Shown piece after piece: positions 1-7,642 of a stretch of DNA of 10,014 bases. Made by a program: the position numbers and the translations under genes. Every line of letters begins with the position of its first letter. Position 1 is the stretch's first letter. The notes under the pieces were generated by a model that was not told the DNA's origin, made no database searches, and was given only the letters and a program-made list of their open reading frames with translations. Source of the DNA: REEB481 sp041170785 (lineage in GTDB: Bacteria > Bacteroidota > Bacteroidia > NS11-12g > UBA955); assembly GCA_041170785.1 (NCBI GenBank), contig JBEDND010000071.1:1-10014 (forward strand). The letters are read 5' to 3'.

Positions 1-660
1 GTATTCTGTGGATGAAATTAAAAAACGGAGTGTGCTTCGGTTGACAATTTTGTGTTTGTAAATCCAGGTTTGCAGGTAGCCGGCATATACAATAATCAGC
101 ACTGCAGCAATCAGCATCATGGAAATCATAACCGTCAGTCCAATGGCGATGGCCCGGTTTTGGAACCAGTTCCGTTTTCTTTTTCGGGGCAGGCGGCGGT
201 TGAAGGTGTTGATGAGCGTATGAAATCCATTGCTGGAAAACCAGATGGCCAGCAGGAAACCAAAGGAAAGCAGGCTGCCATTTTGGTTGGCAATGATGTC
301 GTTGATGGTGGTGGAAATAGCCTGAAAGGTGCTGTCTGGCAGGAAAAAATCGAGTTCACGGATCAATCTGGATCTCAAGCCTTTCACCGGAATGTATGCA
401 ATCAGGGTGAAGAGGAACAGCAAGGCCGGGAAGAGGGCAAGAAACAAGTTGAAGGCAAGTGATGTTGCCCGCAGTGTGAATTCTTCCCGAAACAATGCCT
501 TGGAAAAATGCCTTCCCACATCATAGATGCTGTGTCCCTGAAACCCGCTGATGGTGTACTGTTTCAGCTTGCGAACCACCCGGAATTCATGCCAGGATGG
601 TTCCTCCGGGCGCGGACGGTTTTCCCGTCGTGGTGTTCTGGTAGCCTTCCTCAGCACCAT
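1..660 (-). CDS. YihY/BrkB (UPF0761) family inner-membrane protein, partial (C-terminus beyond window)
   Basis: This is the N-terminal 220 residues of a polytopic membrane protein; the frame is open to base 1. The ATG at 660-658 is the first in frame and overlaps the end of the thioesterase gene by 10 bp, which suggests translational coupling. Residues 1-60 are basic and cytoplasmic. Three hydrophobic segments follow at about 67-90, 129-150 and 171-195. The first carries the family signature RATSLAFNLFLALFP, in which a charged arginine and A-T-S-L-A lead into the membrane. The second carries a W-F-S-S-N-G-F-H motif like the family's tryptophan/serine-rich stretch, followed by an N-x-F-N-R exit and a highly basic loop (158-165). 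Members usually have about six membrane segments and 280-420 residues, so roughly half is visible. The family was once called ribonuclease BN, a name now regarded as wrong; its molecular role is not established. Family assignment is firm, function is not. Confidence 0.88.
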   Translation of the reverse strand, partial: MVLRKATRTPRRENRPRPEEPSWHEFRVVRKLKQYTISGFQGHSIYDVGRHFSKALFREEFTLRATSLAFNLFLALFPALLFLFTLIAYIPVKGLRSRLIRELDFFLPDSTFQAISTTINDIIANQNGSLLSFGFLLAIWFSSNGFHTLINTFNRRLPRKRKRNWFQNRAIAIGLTVMISMMLIAAVLIIVYAGYLQTWIYKHKIVNRSTLRFLISSTEY

Positions 661-1055
661 TCTGGGAAATGTTGGTAAATCCATTCCGGACAGGCGATGG
701 GTTTTCCTTTGTCGGCCTGTACGAAAATCAACTCGGTAAATGCGGTACACACTGCTTCATCCTGTTCGTTTACACACCGATAGTGCACCTGCATGCGGGT
801 ATGTGGTTTTTCCTGTATGCTCAGGTGGATGTGAATCAGGGTATCATAAGTGCTGCCTTTTTGGTAGCGGATGCGCAACTCACGTACGGGCATCAATATG
901 CCCTGCGCTTCTATTTCCCGATAAGTAATGCCTCTGCTGCGGAGCATCTCCGTACGGGCCTCATCCAGATATTGCGCGTAATCGCCATGGTAAACCAACC
1001 CCATCCGGTCTGTTTCGCCGTAACGCACGCGTACTGTGTGTGTAAATGCTACCAT
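651..1055 (-). CDS. Acyl-CoA thioesterase, YbgC/4-hydroxybenzoyl-CoA thioesterase-like hotdog protein
   Basis: This 134-residue protein has the size of a single hotdog-fold domain. Its N-terminus is diagnostic: a beta strand (VRVRY), then G-E-T-D-R-M-G-L-V-Y-H-G-D-Y and the start of the long hotdog helix (Y-L-D-E-A-R-T-E-M-L). Asp16 lies where the catalytic aspartate of YbgC and 4-hydroxybenzoyl-CoA thioesterases sits, and the Tyr-His pair (22-23) is also typical. Known relatives hydrolyse acyl-CoA thioesters in the cytoplasm as homotetramers; the acyl group used here cannot be told from sequence. In Proteobacteria ybgC lies beside tol-pal genes, but none are seen here. The ATG at 1055-1053 comes 4 bp after the methyltransferase stop. 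A GAGGT sequence (complement of 1065-1069) lies about 9 nt upstream, inside the methyltransferase gene, and is a good Shine-Dalgarno for this start. The end overlaps the YihY gene by 10 bp. Confidence 0.9.
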   Translation of the reverse strand: MVAFTHTVRVRYGETDRMGLVYHGDYAQYLDEARTEMLRSRGITYREIEAQGILMPVRELRIRYQKGSTYDTLIHIHLSIQEKPHTRMQVHYRCVNEQDEAVCTAFTELIFVQADKGKPIACPEWIYQHFPEWC

Positions 1056-1059
1056 TGAA

Positions 1060-1839
1060 TCAATACCTCAATATGAAATGTTCTTTTTCCTGTGCTGTTC
1101 TGAAAAATACCAGTCCCATGGCAAAAAGGTCGATGCTTACGCGCACCTCTTTGTGGTTTTTGATGATGTTCCATGCCCTGAACATCTCTTCATTCCAATG
1201 GATATCATCAAAAATAAACAAACTGCCCTCATGTGCCTTTTCCAGAGCCAGTTCGAAGTAATGCAGCGTTGGTTCAAGCCGGTGGTTGCCGTCGGCAAAT
1301 AGATAATCCAGGCGGGGTAATTGCGCCAGTACAGCAGGTAAAATACTGTCGAAGTTGCCATTAATCAACTGCACACGGTCCTGCAAACCTGCCTCTTCCA
1401 AGTTGCTTTGTGCCAGCGCGGTTAGGGTAGGATCGCCTTCAATACTGAGCAAACGGCTTGATTCCATACCGATGCTTTGATACATGGTAGAAATGCCGGT
1501 ACAGGTGCCCAATTCAAGGGCGAATTCCGGTCTAAGAGCAGCAATAATGCGGTGCAACAGCCGCCCGTATTTTGCGGATTTGGCGGTGTGCGCTGCAATT
1601 TCCCGGAGGCTGCGTACGTCTTTTTTTTTGCCGGCGCCGAAGTCCTGCATGCGTATTTGGGCATTGGATTTAAGCATCGCAGCGCGAATCAGTTCAATCC
1701 TGTGGTAGGCTGCATGTTGTTGTTTCTGTTCCAGAATATCGGTAACGAAACGATATACAAACGGCGAATGAACACCGTGTTTACCTCGTGCATTTAAAAG
1801 GTAAACCAGATAATCGGCGGCGCGGAAAAAGTCAGGCAT
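1060..1839 (-). CDS. Class I SAM-dependent methyltransferase (O-methyltransferase-like, Methyltransf_24 type)
   Basis: This 259-residue cytoplasmic protein has a Rossmann-type methyltransferase core. Motif I, the SAM glycine loop, is A-L-E-L-G-T-C-T-G-I-S-T at about 107-118. The acidic end of strand 2 (S-I-E-G-D, 132-136) should bind the SAM ribose. A D-Y-L-F-A-D-G motif (178-184) and the metal/substrate-type F-D-D-I-H-W (210-215) resemble those of small-molecule O-methyltransferases. The first 80 residues are helical and include G-K-H-G-V-H-S-P-F-V-Y (19-29), a motif I associate with a Bacteroidota subgroup of this family. The substrate is unknown. The ATG at 1839-1837 overlaps the end of the DUF349 gene by 8 bp. 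An uninterrupted A9 tract (complement of 1621-1629) encodes Lys71-73; loss of one base there would put translation into a frame that closes near position 1422. The family call is firm, the substrate open. Confidence 0.87.
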   Translation of the reverse strand: MPDFFRAADYLVYLLNARGKHGVHSPFVYRFVTDILEQKQQHAAYHRIELIRAAMLKSNAQIRMQDFGAGKKKDVRSLREIAAHTAKSAKYGRLLHRIIAALRPEFALELGTCTGISTMYQSIGMESSRLLSIEGDPTLTALAQSNLEEAGLQDRVQLINGNFDSILPAVLAQLPRLDYLFADGNHRLEPTLHYFELALEKAHEGSLFIFDDIHWNEEMFRAWNIIKNHKEVRVSIDLFAMGLVFFRTAQEKEHFILRY

Positions 1840-3676
1840 TGCCCGGCTTCACAGTCCTCAGTGTTTTCAGTTCTTGTTCCAGCCGTTTGATTTGTTGTTC
1901 GAGCTGTTGTTTCTTTTCTTCAAACTGTTTCAGGAAGGTATCTGCACCTTTAGACCGGGCGAAGAATGCCATATTGTTTTCCATGGTAGAGAGTTCGCCG
2001 CGCAAGTTGCTGATGCGGTCGCGGATGCGGCGTTCTTCAAATTTTAGCCTGTTGGAACCATCGGGACTACCGGCTAGGGCTTCGAAATGCTCTTTCACCA
2101 TTGATTGCCTCATTTCGTCGCGGTTTTTCCTGAATCGTCCGAACAACTCATCAGAGATTTTTTGAAACCGTTTTTGAATTTCATCCTTCTGTGCCATGGG
2201 CACAAACCCTGTGCTCATCCATTGATTCTGAAGCGCTTTCAGGCGGGTGAATACCTCTTCTGTGGTTTCCATTTCGGCCAGGGCTTCCAGGGCTGTGATG
2301 ATGCCCTGCTTGATGGCCAAGTTTTCCTTTTCCTCAGATTTTTTGGCTTTGAAGGCCTGGTTTTTTCTTTCAAAGAAGGTGTCAAAGGCGGCTCGGAACC
2401 GCTTCCAAACCTCGTCACTTTTCTGCTCGGGAGCAGGGCCAATCTTTTTCCATGACTCCTGAAGTTTGAGCAATTCATCGGTGGTTTTTGCCCAATCGGT
2501 TCTGTGGATCAGTTGTTCAGCCTGAGCACAGAGAGCCAGCTTTTTCTGAAGGTTCTCTTCGCGGTCGGCACCCAGTTTTTTGAAAAAGTTCCGCCGGGCA
2601 TTGAAGAATTCCTGCCTTGCCAAACGGAATCGGTTCCATGCTTCGTCGCCTTCCTGCTTTGATGCATGGCCAATCTTTTTCCACTCTTCCATCAGCGCTT
2701 CCACTTCTTCTGCACGCTGTGTCCATTGTTTTCCGGTTTCCGGCCAAACTGCATTTAGGGTGTCTAATTTTTCACAAAGCAGGATTTTCAGTTGCAGGTT
2801 TTGTTGGCGTTCGGCATTGATGACCTCCATCTGTTCCTTCTTCGCGGCAAGCACCTTGTCGGCTGTTTCTTTGAAACGCCTGTAGATTTCGTCACTCACA
2901 TCGCGTGGAACCGGACCAATATTGCTCCAGTCTTCGCGGTATTTGTTGAACAGGATCATGGCATTCTTGATGCTCTTTTCCTGCAACAGCTCGTCCATTT
3001 TGATGCATAAATCAATTTTCGCAGAGAGGTTGACTTCGCGGTCGCGTTGCTTAAGTTCATTCTCTATGCTAAGGTTGTCATAGAACTTATCCAGGTAGAA
3101 GCGGTAACGCTCGTACAAATCGTCCCGAAACTGAAGGGGAATGGATTTGATGAGTCGCCACTCCTTTTGCAGTTCTTTCATCTGGTCCAGACTGCCTTTG
3201 GTTTCTTCCGCGTCCACAAGGGTTTTCATTTTGTCGAGGATGGAAAGCTTCCTTTTGTAGTTTGCCATCTTTTCTTCCTCGGCACGCTTTTTTTCTTCGG
3301 CTTTGCGTTCGCGGAACCGGTGTTCAAGGGCATTAAACTGCTGACGGAATTCATCGGCTGGTGCTTTAAAATCACGTGGTTCGTTTCCATCTTCTACCCA
3401 ATGCCGAAGCAATTCCTGGCGGTCGTGCTGCTGCACATCGTCGAAGGTTTGGTGAAGTTTACGAAATACTTCTGTGGCGAAACGAGTATCCGGATGGTCC
3501 AGAATTTCTTCGGCCCTTTGCAGCAATGCTTCCTTACTGTATTCAGCATAATCCTGAGGATCTTGTACCTGTTCCTCGGCAATTGCTTCTTCGGCAAGTT
3601 TCTCAGCTTCTTCCAAATGCGACCGTCCGGTGTTTACTTCCGGATGGGTTTCTTCACGGTTGATGGTATCTTCCAT
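1832..3676 (-). CDS. DUF349 domain-containing repeat protein
   Basis: This is a 614-residue, highly charged, mostly helical protein with no signal peptide or membrane segment. It has at least five tandem DUF349 units. Each is marked by a tryptophan followed by x-x-I/T-G-x-x-P or a close variant and then an acidic/aromatic helix (D-E-x-W/Y-x-R-F). The tryptophans are at about 173, 250, 332, 409 and 486, giving spacings of 77, 82, 77 and 77 residues. Each of the later units is preceded by a helix of the type N-L-x-x-K-x-x-L-C. Residues 20-60 are acidic. Residues 105-150 and 541-607 are rich in E, K, R and Q and look like coiled coils. The cellular role of DUF349 is not established to my knowledge; a scaffold or nucleic-acid-binding role would be speculation. 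It is the first gene of a minus-strand run, and its stop overlaps the methyltransferase start by 8 bp. The ATG at 3676-3674 is the natural start, in a divergent spacer. Confidence 0.9.
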   Translation of the reverse strand: MEDTINREETHPEVNTGRSHLEEAEKLAEEAIAEEQVQDPQDYAEYSKEALLQRAEEILDHPDTRFATEVFRKLHQTFDDVQQHDRQELLRHWVEDGNEPRDFKAPADEFRQQFNALEHRFRERKAEEKKRAEEEKMANYKRKLSILDKMKTLVDAEETKGSLDQMKELQKEWRLIKSIPLQFRDDLYERYRFYLDKFYDNLSIENELKQRDREVNLSAKIDLCIKMDELLQEKSIKNAMILFNKYREDWSNIGPVPRDVSDEIYRRFKETADKVLAAKKEQMEVINAERQQNLQLKILLCEKLDTLNAVWPETGKQWTQRAEEVEALMEEWKKIGHASKQEGDEAWNRFRLARQEFFNARRNFFKKLGADREENLQKKLALCAQAEQLIHRTDWAKTTDELLKLQESWKKIGPAPEQKSDEVWKRFRAAFDTFFERKNQAFKAKKSEEKENLAIKQGIITALEALAEMETTEEVFTRLKALQNQWMSTGFVPMAQKDEIQKRFQKISDELFGRFRKNRDEMRQSMVKEHFEALAGSPDGSNRLKFEERRIRDRISNLRGELSTMENNMAFFARSKGADTFLKQFEEKKQQLEQQIKRLEQELKTLRTVKPGNA

Positions 3677-3702
3677 GCCTTGTGTTCCTGTTCTATGCTG
3701 GG

Positions 3703-3710
3703 CAAAGTTA
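3703..3710 (-). promoter_or_regulatory. Candidate Bacteroidota -7 promoter element for the DUF349 operon
   Basis: Read on the minus strand, this 8-mer is TAACTTTG, an exact match to the Bacteroidota primary sigma factor -7 consensus TAnnTTTG. It lies 27 bp upstream of the DUF349 ATG, in the divergent spacer 3677-3811, which would give a short leader of about 20 nt. No clear TTG/TTTG -33 element sits at the expected 19-21 bp further upstream. An 8-mer with two free positions occurs by chance a few times per 10 kb, so only its location supports it. Confidence 0.35.
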
Positions 3711-3811
3711 AGTAAATCGGTACTTTGGATGCTTGTTTCCCCTCGGTTGTAGTGGGGTATTTTCTTGTTTTTTTACGACGGTCGGCATCAAATAGATGTT
3801 TCCTTTGCGGC

Positions 3812-4579
3812 ATGAAAGTAATCAGCTACAACGTAAACGGGGTTCGTTCTGCACTCAGCAAGGGTTTAGCCGAATATTTACAGATGGCCGATGCCGATGT
3901 GGTATGCCTTCAGGAAACCAAGGCTGAATCTGCCCAAGTGGATGTGCAGGCACTGGAAGCGCTGGGTTATCGGAATTACTGGTTTAGCGCCGCCAAAAAA
4001 GGCTACAGCGGCGTAGCCATACTTTCCAGAATAGCTCCGGTTTTTGTTGATTACGGATGTGGCGACCCGGAGTGGGACAGGGAAGGGCGCATCATCCGTG
4101 CCGATTTTCCCGATTTCAGTGTGATGAGTGTTTACTTCCCCAGTGGTTCTTCCGGCGACCACCGTCAGGATGCCAAGTTTCGCTTTTTGGATTTCTTCCT
4201 GCCGTACGTGCAGCAGATTCAGGAAAAGTTTCCGCGCCTGTTGGTTTGCGGCGATTACAATATTTGCCACCGGGCTATCGACATCCACGATCCGAAAAGC
4301 AACAAAGACAGCAGCGGATTTTTACCCGAAGAACGCGCCTGGATGGATGTTTTCTTTCAAGACGGATTTATCGACACCTTCCGGCATTTTTATCCTGAAG
4401 CGGCGCATCAATATTCCTGGTGGAGCTTCCGGGCCAATGCCCGCAACAATAATAAGGGCTGGCGTATTGATTATATCGCCGCCGGCGGTGCCCTGAAATC
4501 ACATTTAACCGATGCGGGAATTACGCCGGATGCACGCCATTCGGATCATTGTCCGGTTTGGGTGGAACTGAATCCCTGA
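3812..4579 (+). CDS. xth: Exodeoxyribonuclease III (AP endonuclease, EEP superfamily)
   Basis: This enzyme degrades duplex DNA 3'-5' and cleaves at abasic sites in base excision repair in the cytoplasm. From the chosen start it has 255 residues, a normal length for the ExoIII/ExoA family. The motifs appear in order: N-V-N-G-V-R-S (7-13); L-Q-E-T-K (33-37) with the metal-binding Glu35; G-Y-S-G-V-A-I-L-S (64-72); Y-F-P-S-G (108-112); C-G-D-Y-N (146-150) with catalytic Asp148 and Asn150; W-R-I-D-Y (217-221); and the terminal S-D-H-C-P-V (244-249) with the catalytic Asp-His pair. The frame is open back to an ATG at 3725, but those 29 extra residues are unlike the family, and M-K-V-I-S-Y-N is the usual N-terminus, so 3812 is preferred. 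No strong Shine-Dalgarno precedes it. It diverges from the DUF349 operon and converges on the large glycosyltransferase gene with 9 bp between stops. Confidence 0.96.
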   Translation: MKVISYNVNGVRSALSKGLAEYLQMADADVVCLQETKAESAQVDVQALEALGYRNYWFSAAKKGYSGVAILSRIAPVFVDYGCGDPEWDREGRIIRADFPDFSVMSVYFPSGSSGDHRQDAKFRFLDFFLPYVQQIQEKFPRLLVCGDYNICHRAIDIHDPKSNKDSSGFLPEERAWMDVFFQDGFIDTFRHFYPEAAHQYSWWSFRANARNNNKGWRIDYIAAGGALKSHLTDAGITPDARHSDHCPVWVELNP

Positions 4580-4588
4580 TCCAGGCAA

Positions 4589-7387
4589 TTACTCTTCCGG
4601 GAAGGGAACACCCAATGCCTGTAGGATCTGGAATTTGGCGTTGTTGTCCTGTATAGCCTGCTGGTATAACTTGGCTTGTTCCTGATCACCCTTTGCAGCG
4701 TAAAGTTGTGCACCCAGGTTGTAGAATTCGCCTTCAAGCTGGGTTTGGACGATGCCTTTGTTCAGCTTTTCGATGGCCATATCCAGCAAGTTTTTGCGGG
4801 CAAGGATGAGGGCTTGGTAATAATAAGCAGCGCCGTCTTTGGGTCTGATGCCTTCATAGGTGCTGAAGTATTGAAGCGCCTCGTCCAGTTTGTTTCGTTG
4901 TAATTGGATGATGCCTGCAATATTCAGGGCGGGCGTATAATCCGGTGTGATTGCAATGGAACGCGCGGCAGAGGCCAGCGCAGAATCCATCAGATTCATC
5001 GCTTGTGCGGTGTCCGTCTGTGCTATTTGCTGATAGCAATCTGCTATGGCTGTAAGCACTTCACAGCTGTTCGGGTCGTATTTGAGGGAAGCACGCAGCC
5101 GTTCCAGAGCCACCGGATAGTTTCGAAGCTTGTAAGCCTTCATCCCTTCCAGGTCCTCGCGGCTCAGCCTTTGCAGCACAATGCCCATGGGTTTTCCATC
5201 CACTTCCGGGGAATAAATGGTTCCTGCCGGCGGATAATAGCCGTTCAACAGGCGTTCCTTGTCCATGTGCGCATTGTAGAAAATGGCATAATCCCAGTTC
5301 ACCTTACTGCGGTCATCGTATCGTGTGTAGCCCACATGCACATTCGGATACTTGCGGAAATAATAACGCACGTGGTCCATGCCGTAGGTGAGGATGGTGT
5401 ACTGTTTTTCAGGGTTTTTGCTGATTACTTCTTGAATCAGCCAGTCGCTTGAAGGCTTGAGGCTGGCCAGGTAATAATCCATTTCATATTTGCCATAAGC
5501 ACCCTTTACGCCGCCGCTTAGCTCATTGAAATAGATGTATTCCAAAGGATGGTTTCTGGCCACAAAACTGGCAGGCAACAGCAGCATGAGTCCGGCTCCG
5601 GCCGGTACAGCCATTCCGGCATATTTCATATTCCGAAGCTTTTGTTCCAGCAATGAAAACCCATAAACACCCAACACCACCATGGGCGGGATGGTGAACA
5701 AAATTTGCCTCAGGCCGCCATATACATTCGACTTTTGGATGTATATGTACACAATGGGGAACAATGCGGCGAAAAGCAACAGGAATACATCCAGTTTGAA
5801 GGACTTCCAATTCAGCAGCTGAAGTACCAGAAACGCCAACAAACCAATCAGGGTAAACAGCGGCATGGTGATGAACAGGTAACGGGCCAGATATCGGGAA
5901 GGAAGCAAATCGCTGTCGTACAGTTTTCCTTCATACAGTTGTCGGAGGCTGGTGGCATAGTTGCTGAACTCGCTCAATACCTTGAACGGATGTTCCAACG
6001 GACTTTCCAGAGCATAAGGCCAGGGAAGCACGCCTGCGGTATAACCAAGCACCAATACAATCAGCACTGGTTTAACATGCGTCCAGAAATGCGTCCAGCG
6101 CAAAGCCAGGAATTGCTGCAGCCCGATGGTTTGAATGTACTGCAAACCTGCGTACATCACGGTGATGGGCAGCAACAACAGGCCGCCTACGCGCACGCTG
6201 ATGGCCAGCCCAATCCCCAAAATAAGCCCGAGTGCATGGCTTGCATGCATTTTTGTGCTGCTGAAGCAGCGAATCATGTAGTACAAGGCCATGATGTAGC
6301 CGGCAGCGAAAGGAATATCCTTTGGGTTGTTGAATGCTTCACCCAAAAACCTTGGGGTGAGGAACAGGGCCAGCATGCCCAGGAATCCATATTTCCAGCT
6401 TCCGCTGAGTCGGCGAATAATTAAAGCTGAGAAGAAGATTGCCAGAAAGCCAAACAGGCTGTTGAAAATATGGCGGGTTTCAAAAACTTCTTCGGTACCC
6501 AGCCAGCGAATCAGCAGGGTAGTAAAGGTGTCGAAGCTTGAACCGTACAGGTGCATGAACTTATCACCATCCACCAGCGTGGCGAGTTTTGCCGGATCTT
6601 CCGTGGCCGCAGCCCTGGCCAATCCAACCATTTTTTGTCCCTTGAGTGCGTTGGTATCTACAGAAACAGCACCACCAAAGATGTTCTGGTAGTAGTTTGC
6701 CGTGAGTTTTGAGTATTCATACTGTGTAAATTCATCTCCTGAGATGGCCGCATTTCGGCTCAGCACGGGCATCAATACGGCAAGCATCAGGGCAAGCACC
6801 ACAAAGGAGAATTGCCAGATGGCACCTTGGCGCAGCATCCTCAGGGGATGATACCACCAAAGTGCAGCGCTTATTTTGGACTGAATTGATTTCAGCAGTG
6901 GGTTGCGACTGCCCGTGGTTCCTTCAGCGGTTTTTACATCCATGCTGAATTCGGATTTCTCCAGCACATAAAGCAAGCGGAAGGCATCCGTGCAGCCCGA
7001 GTCGGCCGATGTTTTCCAGTGTTCACCGCGCAGCAGCAGCCAGGGAGTATTCCAAACGGCATCCGAAAAGCCGGAGAGCAGCTCGGTAGCAGAAGGAGTT
7101 ACCGAAGCTCCGGCGCTGATGACATCGGCAGAAACAGCGTTCAGTGACAAAAGCCATGCATTCAGTTTAGCCGTTTCGGTTTGATGTACCAGTAAATATT
7201 GATCTGCCTGAGCCGACTTCAGGGCCTGCATTGCGTCCTGAAAGGAACCGGAACCCCAGAATACCACTTCAGCCTGCTTCAACTGTGAACTGATGTGCTG
7301 TTGTTTATCGGCAGGCACCGGAACCGTAAAGGCAATGGCAGTTTTTTTTACCCTTGACGCCGCCTGAATCGGTGATTTCTGTTTCAT
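4589..7387 (-). CDS. GT-C (ArnT/PMT-like) membrane glycosyltransferase with N-terminal extra domain and C-terminal TPR repeats
   Basis: This is a 932-residue protein in three parts. Residues 1-180 are soluble and unrecognised. Residues 190-610 hold about ten membrane segments (e.g. 192-210, 305-324, 358-374, 383-420, 437-456, 500-526, 532-550, 562-579, 588-607). The loop after the first has S-G-D-E-F-T-Q-Y with acidic Asp218-Glu219, the usual GT-C position for the catalytic acid. N-N-P-K-D-I-P-F (353-360) is a second loop motif of polyprenyl-phosphate-sugar-dependent transferases. After the last segment comes H-P-L-E-Y-I-Y-F-N-E-L-S-G-G and an E-M-D-Y-Y motif, typical of a subgroup with an extracytoplasmic tail. 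Residues 752-910 form about four TPR-like helix pairs. It probably moves a sugar from a lipid carrier to a glycan, lipid or protein outside the inner membrane; donor and acceptor are unknown. Start: ATG at 7387-7385. An in-frame TTG at 7399 is less likely. An A8 tract (complement of 7342-7349) spans codons 13-16. Confidence 0.88.
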   Translation of the reverse strand: MKQKSPIQAASRVKKTAIAFTVPVPADKQQHISSQLKQAEVVFWGSGSFQDAMQALKSAQADQYLLVHQTETAKLNAWLLSLNAVSADVISAGASVTPSATELLSGFSDAVWNTPWLLLRGEHWKTSADSGCTDAFRLLYVLEKSEFSMDVKTAEGTTGSRNPLLKSIQSKISAALWWYHPLRMLRQGAIWQFSFVVLALMLAVLMPVLSRNAAISGDEFTQYEYSKLTANYYQNIFGGAVSVDTNALKGQKMVGLARAAATEDPAKLATLVDGDKFMHLYGSSFDTFTTLLIRWLGTEEVFETRHIFNSLFGFLAIFFSALIIRRLSGSWKYGFLGMLALFLTPRFLGEAFNNPKDIPFAAGYIMALYYMIRCFSSTKMHASHALGLILGIGLAISVRVGGLLLLPITVMYAGLQYIQTIGLQQFLALRWTHFWTHVKPVLIVLVLGYTAGVLPWPYALESPLEHPFKVLSEFSNYATSLRQLYEGKLYDSDLLPSRYLARYLFITMPLFTLIGLLAFLVLQLLNWKSFKLDVFLLLFAALFPIVYIYIQKSNVYGGLRQILFTIPPMVVLGVYGFSLLEQKLRNMKYAGMAVPAGAGLMLLLPASFVARNHPLEYIYFNELSGGVKGAYGKYEMDYYLASLKPSSDWLIQEVISKNPEKQYTILTYGMDHVRYYFRKYPNVHVGYTRYDDRSKVNWDYAIFYNAHMDKERLLNGYYPPAGTIYSPEVDGKPMGIVLQRLSREDLEGMKAYKLRNYPVALERLRASLKYDPNSCEVLTAIADCYQQIAQTDTAQAMNLMDSALASAARSIAITPDYTPALNIAGIIQLQRNKLDEALQYFSTYEGIRPKDGAAYYYQALILARKNLLDMAIEKLNKGIVQTQLEGEFYNLGAQLYAAKGDQEQAKLYQQAIQDNNAKFQILQALGVPFPEE

Positions 7388-7642
7388 AAGCTTTTGCAAT
7401 TATAATCACTGATTGTCCTTTGGCATTCCTGAGTCTGTTCAAAATTCCGAAGAAAGAAACTACATGCCCTTCGGTGCTGCGCCTGTCGATGCGAACATGT
7501 CAGCGCCGCTTGGCAGCCAGGCATCGCGCATGATGGAGCAAGGGTTTTTATCAGTTTTGTTCAAGGAAGAATTTCATGCACAGCGGCTCCTTCCTGAATG
7601 GGAAGAAGAATTCTCCGTTCGGGGTGTTTATTTGCATCCATA
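7388..7642. other. Divergent intergenic region with a small ORF of uncertain status
   Basis: This 255-bp spacer lies between the minus-strand GT-C gene and the plus-strand polysaccharide genes, so both promoters should lie here. On the minus strand TATAATTG (complement of 7397-7404) is a one-mismatch match to the -7 consensus TAnnTTTG, but it is very close to the ATG. No convincing plus-strand promoter was found. A plus-strand ORF from ATG 7464 (59 codons) ends at TAA 7641-7643, which shares its last A with the ATG of the dehydrogenase gene. This TAATG arrangement is typical of coupled genes. Its last ~20 residues (around L-L-P-E-W ... V-Y-L-H-P) faintly recall the C-terminus of LysR regulators, but the ORF is far too short to be one. 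I do not call it a gene. Confidence 0.5.

Noticed and set aside
669..1058. 129-codon plus-strand frame opposite the thioesterase gene
   Set aside because: The minus strand carries the clear hotdog thioesterase motif; the plus-strand product shows no family features.
3047..3715. 222-codon open frame on the plus strand opposite the DUF349 gene
   Set aside because: It is antisense to a well-supported gene. Its hydrophobic, Phe/Leu/Val-rich product is what the complement of Lys/Glu-rich coding sequence gives, and no domain is visible.
3725..3811. 29-residue N-terminal extension of exodeoxyribonuclease III
   Set aside because: The family begins at M-K-V-I-S-Y-N; the extension is unlike any ExoIII N-terminus and occupies most of the divergent promoter region.
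4904..6424. Long plus-strand frames (4904-5452 and 5705-6424) opposite the GT-C gene
   Set aside because: They are shadows of the minus-strand glycosyltransferase: low-complexity, Gln/His/Ala-rich products with no motifs, while the opposite strand has a continuous recognisable protein.
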